In this document: positions 1-11,400 of the stretch, piece after piece
How the letters are laid out: every line of letters begins with the position of its first letter
Position numbering within the stretch: position 1 is the first letter of the stretch
Assembly: GCA_036345935.2 (NCBI GenBank)
Contig: JADWOT020001561.1
Span: forward strand, 895,592-959,591
Direction: 5' to 3'
Source of the DNA: Taenia hydatigena
Taxonomy: Eukaryota > Platyhelminthes > Cestoda > Cyclophyllidea > Taeniidae
DNA: 64,000 bases
Made by a program: the position numbers and the translations under genes
Notes under the pieces: model-generated
The model's input: only the letters and a program-made list of their open reading frames with translations
Told to the model about the DNA's origin: nothing
The model's database searches: none

Positions 1-1443
1 GCGATTGCCATCTCGGGTTTGTGATTGGCGTCTTTGTAGACGTCTGGCTGTTCAGCATGCAAGCGAGCTGCCATTCCCTAGATGGTGTTGAAAAGTTGTG
101 TTGAATTTTTTGTTATGAAAGAGAGAATGGCGAAATAAATTTAAGAAATCTACTCCAATAATACAAAACCTAACGGTAAAGGAAGTCATCAAGGTTTAGA
201 GTAAAATTAGTCCGAAGAGAAAGCCATCGTTGAGATTTGCAATTCATTCAAACCTTAAACAGGCAAGTGGTGGTAGCGAATACAAAGTGAATTGTCAAAA
301 TTTACGTTAAAGTTCATTGTGGGGTGGATCATTTAGTCAACACCTGATAAGTGAGATTTTATTTAGTCCTAAGGAAGAATTGGGATGCACACGAATGGAA
401 ATCGCACAAATTTCTTATGGTGTAATGTTACGCCGGTACAATAAAACTCTTTATGTGGGATTAGTTAAATCAAATATTATTGAGGAGAGTCCATACAAAA
501 AAATGAAACGCAACAGAGTCCAAGTTAAAGTAACTCAGTGCAACAACCAACGATTTAGATCAAAGACCATCGCAAGTCCGGATGCCTACTGAAAAAAATG
601 AAATGGAAAAAACGCTCAACCAAAGCAAGCCAAGAGGTAATTGATTAAATGAAAAGGCAGGGAGACAGACCCGTAAAATTATTTGTTCAATGACACTTGA
701 TAGAGGTTCAATAGGACTTATCGAGCGAAATAAGAGCAAACTTTGGGATTTAGCAAAAATTACATGTCTCAGCCAGTAGCAAAGCAGCACCATAATGCAA
801 AAGATGGGGTTCAACCAAACATCCCAAAAACAACAATATTTTATGGAAGAAAATAGTGCGCTACAACGTTGAACTTAACTAGGAGATGCGCAACTTAGGA
901 AAATTTGAACTGCATTGAAAACCAGGTATCTTATTGCACAATTTAGAAAAAAATTTAGAAAGGCAACCACAGTGGAGTCAGTCAGTGGAAGGGAAGTTAT
1001 CCGAGTTCACCTTGTCAGGGTGCGCTTGAATAGAGAGTGCCTTGGAAACTGAGAGCACTTTAAAGAGGAAGGGCAAATTCCGTCCAAAGTATTGCAAGCA
1101 GGGCTTTCCAAGACAGGCAGGATTATCTCGAATGTAGGTTTCCAAGGCAGTCTCGGGATGGTTCCAAAGACAGGAAGGGCCCGAGGGATGAGTACCCATC
1201 CACAACTAAAACAAGTGGATGAAACAGGCAGTCACGCATACTTATCCTTCCAATGAAGCGAAAGTGGTTATTGTAGAAAAATAGCTTTAAAATGTGGTGT
1301 AGGGATGTACCCACCTCTGCGTATGGAAAATCGGCATAAAAACTGTCCGGATTTTGTGAGGCGACTTGCAGTTGATAGACAATGCTGTCCTTGCCTATCT
1401 TCCCCCAGTCATAGCGTTGCGATGCACACTTAAGTCTAAACAT
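1..1443 (-). CDS. mpi: Mannose-6-phosphate isomerase, 5' exons (runs off left edge)
   Basis: Interconverts mannose-6-phosphate and fructose-6-phosphate in the cytosol, feeding GDP-mannose and glycosylation. Three exons fit in phase: 1443-1315 (starts MFRLKCASQRYDWGKIG), 1205-1011 and 77-1. Exon 2 carries LWMGTHPSGPS and LPFLFKVLSVSKALSIQAHP, and exon 3 carries DANHKPEMAIA. These are type I PMI signatures; in the family the Gln/His of QAHP and the Glu of HKPEM are zinc ligands, and all are present. Both introns have GT-AG ends; the second is about 930 nt. The remaining two thirds of the protein, including the last zinc-binding His, lies beyond the window, so completeness cannot be judged. The ATG at 1443 matches the usual N-terminus of the family, with only a few residues before the conserved core. 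Confidence 0.9.
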
Positions 1444-2158
1444 AATCTACAAAAACAAGCGACCAAAACGGTTGCTAAAGAAGCAATTTAAATTAGAATG
1501 GACAGTACTGGAACAGATAGTCACAAAATACAACTATATCAAACGAGTGGCCCCGTGCAGCCTTTGGTAACTTATTTTCAAAGTGAATAACACAAATTGG
1601 TTAATCATTTAGTTTGAAACACTGAAAAAACCCAATGATTTAAGCTGTTAACAAATAAGTCATGGAATGACCTATAAAAAGCAGAAAATGACGTTGAAAA
1701 TCCAATGTGCGATATACAATATACAATGCAGCCCAACAAGGTGATTTTTGTGATGTATTAAAGGCAAAATTTTAGTGCAATCATGAACGGACGTCACCGC
1801 TATCGCGTACCTACCTCTTTCTTAATTCACACCAGTTTATGATTGGCCATCACGATCAATATGACCTCAGCATCGAAGTAGATAAATAAACATTTCCCAT
1901 CACGCACTCAAAGGTTGAATTTTAAGTATGAATAATTAACCTCATTGGTAAAGCGTCCTAAAGTTAAGGCATTAATTGCTTTAGAACTTAATAATGATGC
2001 ACAGCGAAACATCTATTAACTAAAGGATTTAGCTTACATAACAAATTACCGTACGTATCGAGCCAACACAGAACAGCTGGGCTTTTTGGGGCGCAGCGGT
2101 TTTAACTAAGTGGATTAGCATGAAGCCATGTAGGCACCAAAATTTCCGCAGTTTATAC
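1444..2158. other. Gap between MPI and the unrecognised gene
   Basis: AT-rich sequence with no family I recognise. The last exon(s) and 3' UTR of the gene at 2159-3877 probably lie here, because that model has no stop codon yet at 2159, but I could not pick a convincing final exon. Confidence 0.4.
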
Positions 2159-3877
2159 TTCACCATATGTTATAGATATTGATTCACGGTAGTCGTTTCC
2201 CAGCCCTACCGTACGGTAGTTGTCCACGAACTTCCATCCTCCTCTGGAATATTGCAACTTTTTTACGAGTAAGCTATTATGTTTGGACGTTTCTGGCATT
2301 GCGTAAAGGCCGTTTCGCATGGGCTCAACTGTCGACGTAATTAAAACCATAGTGGGAACAATAAATCGCCTCTCAACATTCAGGCTGTACCAAACACCAT
2401 GCTCGCAATGGCTACTAGATGCATGAAGTCCTTTTGAACTTCTTTGGATTTTATAAATTCCACGGATTAGGTTTGGCTTACTCGCAGTTATAGCACTATT
2501 AATACAAATTGCTATCAAATGCATTGCGTTGTCTTGGCTTGCACACAATTTTGATGCAGACCGTCTCATTGATATAAACGTAAAGTAGCTTACTTGGAGG
2601 CTCCATATGAGCGATTATCTGGTAGAGCTGCATTTCAGTTATCATAAGGGCATCAAAATTTGTTGATGTACCACTTTCATAGGGACTAACATATAGTAGG
2701 CCTTGGAAAGTACATTTTTCCCGCAGCACGTTTAACAACTCTTTTACAGTTCTGTAAACCTGAATCCTACTTAAAGTTCCCTTCTCCGTATTCATCTTAG
2801 CAATCGAAAATTTGTACATCAGCAGTCAGACCTTCCACAACAGTAAATGCCACAGCATTATCCAACATTTCTGTCAAACCTTGAAGGCAAGCCATGCCTC
2901 GACTCCACTCACCGGCATCTCACCGCGCAAACAGATGTTCTCATCCCCAAAGGTAGCTATAACAATCCAAAAAAGTCCAGATTGGCAACAAAATTACTTC
3001 TTTCCAGGATCTTAAGTACGAACAAACTACCTCCGCGCAACGCCACTAACTGATCAAACTCCCAAAATATTTAATTCGACAGTAGTCAGGAGATGCAATT
3101 ATAGTACCACGGCAGAAAAAACTAACAGCCGATCATTGTTGTTGGGGCAAGGGAGAGAGGTGTTTCGTATAGCTTAAAAGAATTTTGACAAACACCGGAA
3201 CACGACCAATTCTCAAAAACAAGAATGTTCAAACCTAACAATCCCAACGACACCCAAACCACATGGCATCAGAAGGACGCACTATAACTGGAACGAACCC
3301 GTGATCTGGAGTTACTTGTGCACGCCGACCTAGCCGAGCGACCGATCGCAGCTGACTCCCTTGACTGGTGAAAAACGCACACGATCCGCTCAGAACGCAA
3401 AAGACCGCCCAGAAGGAGATCCAGCGACAGCAGGGACGCGCGCGAAGCGCACGAAAGTGGGCTAGCCGAGCCCGAGCCTGAAACTGCTACGAAATTTTAT
3501 GAAGTCAAACTAGACCCTTGTAGACCATAACTACCTCATATTAACCATTTACGATCGAATCAGGGCCGGGCTATAAAGCAAACCCCTTAAACCCCAGATT
3601 TAAAGACACGTTGAATGTAATTAAAGGCTCCACCAAGTCCACAACATTGTGATGCATGAGGTCTCACAAGGAAGCTGACATCAAGCCGCAAGCAGCGTTA
3701 AGATAAAATACAAAAATCCATATTCTTAATATCAGTTGCCTCATAATAGTGACGAAGCCAAGAGATTAAGTCGACACTATTCGATGACGATAAGCAAGCG
3801 AGCAATTGCCGAAAGCGTATCCGAGGTTCAATGTTAAAAATTTGCGAACCCCCAAACTCACCATCGACAAAATGCAT
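2159..3877 (-). CDS. Unrecognised spliced gene just downstream of eL13
   Basis: I do not recognise the product. Four exons join in consistent phase with GT-AG borders: 3877-3862 (begins MHFVD), 2956-2880 (TFGDENICLRGEMPVSG), 2795-2594 (TLSRIQVYRTVKELLNVLRE, MITEMQLYQIIAHMEPPS) and 2511-2159 (GIYKIQRSSKGLHASSSHCE, VERRFIVPTMVLITSTVEP). Together they give about 216 codons with no stop, so at least one more 3' exon is expected below 2159. Phase agreement over three introns and the mixed hydrophobic/charged composition favour real coding sequence over chance. The first exon is short and its ATG is uncertain. It starts only 69 nt after the eL13 stop on the same strand, with an AG at 3893-3892 that could serve as an acceptor. 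No membrane segment or metal-binding motif is evident. Confidence 0.4.
3240..3480 (-). repeat. GC-rich tRNA-like stretch (possible SINE fragment)
   Basis: Within the long first intron of the unrecognised gene lies a GC-rich island. On the minus strand, part of it reads like a degenerate tRNA: CTCGGCTAGGTCGG (A-box-like), ACTCCAGATCA (reminiscent of a Trp anticodon arm) and GGGTTCGTTCC (B-box-like). The arms do not fold into a clean cloverleaf as I read it, so a decayed tRNA-derived SINE is more likely than a working tRNA. No second copy was noticed in the window. Confidence 0.22.
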
Positions 3878-3946
3878 TTGAGGCGCAAATACTGAGCTAC
3901 CATCATTCCACACAAAAATTTACTTCAAATTCGGTAAGATTGTACA

Positions 3947-4552
3947 TTACTCATTCGTTTTGGCTTGCCGTGCCTTCATACGCTTGCCAGCCAAACGCTT
4001 GTTGGCGCGATGCTGACGAATGGCGTGGAAAGCTGAATATTTCTTGTCCGCCGCCGTAATCTTCCGAGACTTTTCAAAGACGTACTTCTGTCGAATTGAT
4101 GGGAGTGCGTTGCGTTGCTTCACCTTACCCTTCTCACCCTGGTGGCAAGGTACAGGCAATATCTTGGCCTTGTTAAAGAGAATAATCCTCGACATGTACT
4201 TTCGAAGACGAGCAACGTTGCGCTGAAGACCTTCCACAGAGATGTTCCGTCGCCGGTGGTCAACAGCGATGCCAATAGACCGAGCAATTGGTCGGCTGAT
4301 GCCGGCAGCTCTGAGTTCAGCCAGAGTGAAACCTCGACCCGCGCGAACCTTCATATTGTAGCGCAGGGTAGGACAGTTAACGATAGGTCGAAGGGGCCCG
4401 CAGGCAGGCCTTGGGGCGATGCGCCGAGCTTTGGCTTTACGAGCCTCCCGACGACGTTGCTTTCTGGCAGGCTGATTAAACCACGTCCTCACCATAAATT
4501 GCCACTTCTTCCGGAAGTGGTTCTTATGAATCAAATCATTACCATGGGCCAT
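3947..4552 (-). CDS. rpl13: 60S ribosomal protein L13 (eL13)
   Basis: A single uninterrupted frame of 201 residues from ATG 4552 to TAA 3947, close to the usual length of about 210 for eL13, an rRNA-binding protein of the large subunit. The whole protein matches the family: HKNHFRKKWQFMVRTWFNQP near the N-terminus, then RRREARKAKARRIAPRPACG, then GRGFTLAELRAAGI, and a very basic C-terminus ending KRMKARQAKTNE. Unlike nearly every other gene here, the coding region has no intron. A pyrimidine-rich run ending in TTTTAG lies about 10 nt upstream of the ATG and could be a 5' UTR acceptor (cis or trans). The unrecognised gene starts only about 70 nt beyond the stop on the same strand. Confidence 0.96.
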   Translation of the reverse strand: MAHGNDLIHKNHFRKKWQFMVRTWFNQPARKQRRREARKAKARRIAPRPACGPLRPIVNCPTLRYNMKVRAGRGFTLAELRAAGISRPIARSIGIAVDHRRRNISVEGLQRNVARLRKYMSRIILFNKAKILPVPCHQGEKGKVKQRNALPSIRQKYVFEKSRKITAADKKYSAFHAIRQHRANKRLAGKRMKARQAKTNE

Positions 4553-5498
4553 AGTGCTTTACTAAAAGTAACAGTTTTGAAAATGAGGGGGACGAATAAT
4601 AACGCGCGTTCTCGATAATAACGCAAAAAACTGCCCTTCAACTCGCAAACACGCAATACCAGAAGAGTATAGACAAGAAGCTAGAAGACTTGCATAACTA
4701 AAAAAAGACATGAGCAAGTACGCCAAGTAGCTAGAATTTGACAAAAGCCACTACCCGCACGCTACCTTGATTTTTCCAAGCGAATTAAAAAGTGTTCGGT
4801 CGTTGGTTAAAACAAGTGTCAACATGTAAATGACTTGCGAAATTTCTCGAAGCAAAGCCCTAATGTAAATAGAGTGTGCATTGCTTTTTTGCTCTAATGA
4901 CGACAAAATAACTTTGCGTATGGGTTTTTTTAACTTTAAGTTGCACTGACGCGTTGGGACATTTTATTTTAATTATTAGCATGAAAGTTTATTACGAATA
5001 GTTTTCGGTGTTATTGGATTTTACTAAAGACAAGATTAGAAGAAATACTCAAGCGGAATATCTATATCCACCACTTAGTATGTATTGAGTCTACTGACAT
5101 GATGCGGCGTCCAGTCCATTCAGCAAGGGTGAATTAGCGAAGGTAGTAGGCCCTTTTAACCGGTAGACTACTAGTACTTCATTAGGTCAGTAAAGCTTTT
5201 CACCACATCACGAATCTTTCGGCTGATACACCAGAAAGCGCAACCTGCAAAGAACTAGGCGGTCAGTTGACTAACGCCGACCTAAATTTATTACCTCTGC
5301 AGTTCAGCAGCCCATATTTATCGTTGCACCATTGCACAGACTACTCCACTGAATTTTCAAGGAAGCATTTGATTGTGGAGGAAGAGTCCAGCCCTCGCAC
5401 CCACCCACCACCATCATATTTCCCAAAATCCTTATGACAATAAAATACTAATTCACAGCATTTATCTTTCCAAACAGAAAATATTTCGTAACCGATCA
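4553..5498. other. Intergenic between eL13 and ELYS
   Basis: About 950 bases, AT-rich, between the 3' end of ELYS and the start of eL13 (both minus strand). It presumably holds the eL13 promoter and 5' UTR and the ELYS 3' UTR. I see no coding exon, repeat or clear AATAAA signal that I can place with confidence. Confidence 0.5.
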
Positions 5499-8400
5499 TC
5501 AATAGTGATATCGTTCGGGTCGTTTCACGTTCCGCTTCGAACGGCGCTGTGGCTGCTGACTTGCCTCCGATTGCTCGTCCTCTTCCGTCTCCGGGTGAGT
5601 TGAAGTTTCGCCCTCATCGGTGGCCGCGGGGGCCTCAGCATCACTGCTTCTCGCATCGCCAGAGCCAGCTGACGCATTCTCATCACCAGTATCCTCAACG
5701 TCAACTTCTTCAAAGTCCCCTAAGACCTCATCCCGAGATTCATAAGCAGAGGAGACACTTCGGGAGAAAAACAGAGATCTACTAATAATCTTCAAATAAA
5801 AAAATGTAATTATAAATAAGCAATTATTGTTTTGAATTGCTCCGATCAACTAACAGGTAGAGCAAAAAGTTCAATTTTATACCTGAAAATTCTTTTTATT
5901 CTAAGAGGCCTACTGCGATTTGTAAGTTATTTCACAAATTGAAAGAAACTACACGAACTATGTAATTCAAAGTTTGTGCTGCTCAAGCGTCAGGTTAAAC
6001 GTAAGAAATAGAGAGGAAAACAGACGCACTCCTCAACCCTCGAAGTTGAAGTAAATCCGTAGGAGGTTTCAAATGAACCACCCTCCTTCTCCATTTCGCT
6101 AGTCGGAGAGGGGGCGCCTGAAGTGGAGGACAGGAATTTTTTCATCAAGTAAGTGGCCGGCGAGGCAAAAACAAAGTGAGTGGATGAGCACAACGCCCGA
6201 GCCACCTCGTCCATCTGCCCCGGATGACTAATTACCTGAAAGATACAGCGAGTTCGTGAAATGCCTGGTGAGGTGAGGAAGTAGAAGTCGATGTGAATTA
6301 CCGTTCGATTGGGAGGTGAAAAGGTGAACTTAATGGAGGAGGAAGATACGACTGGAACCGACCCTGAAATCGCAGGTTCTTCAGCAGTATTCCTGGCTAG
6401 CGAGACTTTGCGATCTGGAAAGGAAGTGTGCATTAGTCCACGCGAGGAACCAAGTCGATGGATTCTAGTTCAGGTTTAAATACACGCCTATAGCGTGTCG
6501 AGCCTGGGCATCATAGAAGGAAGACATTTTTTGTGCATAGCTAAATATGCGAAAGCTCACAATGGGGAGGTGGACTCAAGTCTCGTCCCCATGTCATAAA
6601 AAGAACTAACATCAAAATGAATTCAACAGGCAAGGCAGATGAATTCATAAAAAGGGGAGAAAAAGACACCCGCCATACCAAATTGGAGAGTATGTGGATT
6701 AATTGTGACCTCGGCATCATCTTCATCGACTTCAAGGGAAGGCGTGTTCTCTCGACAGTCCTGAAATGAGGCATCTGATTCGGCTGCATAGTTGGTGGGC
6801 GGTGGTGTTTTCGCACGTTCTGGCGGTGGTGCGGAGCGGACCTAAAAGCGAAAGTAGTGAAAGCATTAAACGGAGTGTTCCATGCAAAGAACTCTTATGA
6901 ACGTCCAAGCCGGCAGCACAAACCTTCAGAATCGATGCAGCAGGAGTAGCAGTAGCAGAGGTAGTTGTGGGCCTGCTCAACTCTGCCTCGTGCATTTTTC
7001 CGACCTCAGTCCAGAAATCTGACCTCGGACGAAAAGAAACACCACCTGAAGTATCTGAACTGGTTTGGAGAGGATTTCTGGAGGTCGCGGACGTCCGCTT
7101 GCGTGTCATTGGCAATGGACTCACCACTGAGGCGGAATAAAGTATCCTGCGAGAAAAAAGTGGCACCTTTGAAAGTCTACTTTGCCATTCGGAAGGTAAA
7201 TAAACTAGGCATCGGTCCTCAGCCAACGATACAGGCTACAAACCTGGGCAACCTCATAGACACGATGGGCGGATCACGTTGGACACCAGACCAGCCCCTT
7301 CTTAACGCTAATAATAAACGTTTTTAGGGATAATTGAGGTCGTCGCACTTTCTGTAGCATGGATAGATGTGATCGACCTGTCAACTTGTCGAAAGCTCAA
7401 CAAAGGAAATCTAAAACTCACTGGCGCAATTTTCGACTCAGCTTCCGAGCACTGTCCGTAATCCTTGGCTTTACTGGTGACCTCGTCTCAAAGGGTTTTT
7501 CGCCCCGAAGCACGCGCTGAGCTCTACAATTTAAGAAATAAGAAAGTTAGAATCACTTGGATTGATTGAAGAGAACACCTACACATCATAGTAGTTCCAA
7601 AATTCTGATGCCCGATTTCTATCGACAGTGGAAGGTTGAACAGAGAGACGACGACCCTTGGGGGTTGCGAACCGCTTCGGTAGACGTTCAGTTGATGGTG
7701 CAGGAGAGGCATGAGTGGAATCAGACTCCATACATTCAAAGCGGACTTCGTTATTTGAGTTTTCTTCGGTGGAATTAGCGTCGATGGAACAGGTTAATTG
7801 ATCGTTGAAGTGGCCAGGATTGACAAGAGTGGAAAAGGGGAAGAGGTATTGAAGGTGTGGGAGACAAGAGGATATGGTGGACGACAGGGCACGGACGACT
7901 GGAGTCTTGGAAAGTTTTTGAGTGCTATGTTGTGACATTTGTGAGACGATGTCTGCGTCAACTTCGGCGAGAAGGTCTTGTGCTTCCTGAAAAAAAGAGA
8001 TGAACGCCACAATAAGAAGGCAAAAGACGGAAGAAAATGGATTCACTAAAGGGATAAATTACCTTGTATTGTGCTCGAGCAACGAGACAGGCATAGAGGA
8101 GTTGATTTTCGCCTCTGCGACGCATGTCAGCAAAGACGACATCTGCCTCCCATGCTGTCAAACCGAGGTTGATCAAATCCAAGAATCGACCGTCTGCATA
8201 TGAAAAAAGCAAACAGCTACTCAAACGACTTTCTTTGGGTGTGAAAGTAGGAGTGGTAACCAGTCGTGCCTAAGCTTGTCCATCAAAGACCGCCACCTGA
8301 CTAATTCACGAGCCCATGAAGCGTAACCCTGCAAGTATGTCGAAAAGTCGCACGGCTTGTAAGCAACTGCATGGCATGACGAAGTTTCTTGTGGACGAAG

Positions 8401-11400
8401 CCACGAAACCCACGCACGCTTGTATGGAGATGGGATTTGCGGCCCCAGTAAAACGTGAATCGTGTAAACACTTCAATGAAACCCGTAGATCTCAGCCTTC
8501 AGCGCAGCTGTAGTCTCGAAAAACATTCGGTGAGTGTATAAAACGCCTAATCGATGCATAAGGAGATGAATCCTATGTAGCAACGGTAAACACAACCCCC
8601 TACACCCATAAACGTTTTAAAAGGTCAGGACTACACTAATGGCGAAGTGAGACAGAGCGTCCTAGGATGGATTAGCTATAATGGTGAGCCTTTCCGTGTA
8701 AAAAAATGCAGTAAAAAAGACGTATTCCGAAAACTAAGAGCAGTTCCACCTCCCTGAAAGCCTCTTATCGCGCATGGCCTCGAAGGCCCCGGTCCAAATA
8801 GAAGTGACTAGAAAAAAAGCATTAAAATTATTCCTGTTTTTATTTTAGGCACCGTTTTAACACACTCACCTGTCTTTCTAGTTTTTAGAAAGAAAGCATA
8901 ACCTAACGATCAAGCCAGAGATCTTACGCCTTCTAAATGTGTCGGCCACCTCCAGAAGCACTTTAGCTGCAGATTCATGATCATTCTGCTGGAAGTAGAG
9001 CCGCCGAGCGTGGTAAAGAGCAGGCAGAACACTTCCGCATGACCCGATGTTGCCCACATGTAGTAGAGATAAGGACGATGACGACAAGGAGTCGCAAGCT
9101 GGAGCAAAGAGATCGGCCAACTCGGTCTCTCCACAACGTGAACAGTAGTCTCCCACTACCCTAGCCTGGTCGGGAAAAATCTCAGGCATTTGACTCAATG
9201 AAGTCACTTGACCCGTGGCCACGAGACTCAAACGGGAACAGAGGACGTCCTATTACACAAAAGAGCTTTTGGTTCGAGTCCTGCAGAAAATTAGGTAAAA
9301 ATGGTATTGACGAGGTAAACTTACGGGGAAGCGAAAACGGTCTATCAGCCAGAGCGTTCTGACAGTGGAGACATAATTTTCAAAGACAGGAAACTCACTG
9401 ACAAGCTGGTTCACGACATATTCTTGCTAAACACAGTGAAAAACAGGAGTTAGTGTTCAAAAAAACCAAACCTTATTTAACAATTAAAAGAAGTTAGAGT
9501 AGCCGAAACGATCCTGATAATACCATACGAGTGGCTTCGCCAAAATTTGGCTGGCTTAACTTAGAGGGAAAAAGATTTGAAGGAGGTGATTTAGCTTGAA
9601 GGCGGCGGAGACCAAAAATGGAGTAAAAATCAAGCTCATATACCAAACTCACTAGCCTGACAGCCCGAGCCACCGGTCCAGAAGAGGAGGTGCCTGCCTC
9701 CTTAGCATTCTCCGTAGCAAGACGTACTCGTCTGACACTGTTTACCTCCTGGCTTCCTGCATTATCGTTGCTTCTCCTATCCTCGTCCACCTTGCTGCCA
9801 CGGAGGGCGTTGACAGCGACAGTGTCAAAGAGGAGGAAGGTAAAGAGCGCTAAGTGAATGAGAGGCGGCTGCGGCCCTGGTGAGAGGCATTGCCACAAGG
9901 CGCACATGGACTGGAGATGGCGAGGAGGGTAGGTGGTAGTCACCTCCGACTCAACGGCTGCCGCTGCTTCCTCGTCCGATTCTGCCGTGGACAATGCGTG
10001 GCGAAGATGGTCCATGATGCGACCAGTGATGAAAGGTGGGGTGGAAGGGATGGACATCAATCCGTGCGCCGATTGGAGTTTGGCAAGAAAATCACTGAGT
10101 TCAGTGGGGTCGTAGGGCGACAAGGGGACTTCACTGCAGACCAACAGTCAAGGAAAGAGATGATGGCGTACATCCATTCTTAAAGCATTTATTGTCAGTT
10201 TAAATTATGGTGAGTCGGTAGGTGAACAATGGAGAAGAAATAAGAGAGGGCGTACCTCGAAGCCCTTAACCGATAAGCATGGTCAGAGGCCTGTGGCAGT
10301 AGACCGAATCGAAGAAGTAGGCACACCGAGTGGGTGTACTCCGCAAGCATTCGAATGACCTTGAGTTTCGCCTCAGCTGAGACCGCCTCTCCACCTTCAC
10401 CATCACGATCAGCCACGGGCATCACCACCTCGGCAATATCCTCCAGGGCTCGAAGCTGCGATTTAAAGATGCCACAATATTTGGCCATCACTTTGACGAA
10501 AGGAGAGACAAAGGTCGGAACTCACAGAGTAAATGCACAGACTAAGGTCTTGGAGCCCTTCCACGCTGACTGGTGAAGCATCCTCATTAGTACCGAAGAC
10601 AGGGTTAAGGAGGCCTTCCAGACAGCTCTTTTTGCCCAGCCATCGAAGCCACAGCCATCGACGCATAAAAGCCCGCGCATTGAAATCCCCGTTCGCTGCT
10701 GCGGCAATCAAACCTGCCAGCGCCTTTACCTCCTTGAACATTCCGTGCTCAAGGAGACAGTTGGCAATGATGACCCATGTGGGGGAGAGGTACTTAGATG
10801 TACGTATTTGTTGATCCGTGCGAGGTCTCTTGGAAGACCTCCCACCAACACCTTGGTCAGACAGGAGTCTACGCTTCCTATCACCGCGCGGAGACAATGG
10901 AATGGCGGCACTTTCAAAGTAGTCTGTATCTTCCTTCTCCTCTTCCGCATCCATCATCTCCATCTGTTTCTGGAGACCTGGAGGTAGGATCTCAAGTCCA
11001 ATCGCTTGACGAGTGATCCACTCACTATCTTCGGCATCCTTTAGAATCCGAGGTATGCCATAATCAGAGTCATCAAATTCTTGGATTAAACCACAAGCCA
11101 CAGCCTCTGTGATCCAGTCAATTGGATCAAAAGGGATGGAGGAATGGGGTGAGTCAATGGCAACAGAGATTTCTCGAAGTACCAATTCCTGGCGAGAAAC
11201 GAACTTAAACGACGCACAGGCCACAACATGATCTGGACAAAGACCGATGAGAAGAATGAGCCTTACCTCTGATGAAAGGCACTAGTGCCTTGAAAGCATG
11301 GGTGGATGGACGAAGCTGGGACTCAGGGATGGGGTTTCGGAGACCCTGGCAACCACGGAGAGGATAATTCTTAGTGGCGGTGAGGTCACCACAGAGCCTC

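Noticed and set aside
4115..4618. Plus-strand open frame of 167 codons opposite eL13
   Set aside because: It is the antisense shadow of the eL13 coding region and resembles nothing.
9255..9290. GGTTCGAGTCC, a B-box-like motif
   Set aside because: No A-box or cloverleaf partner upstream; it lies in an ELYS intron and is most likely chance.
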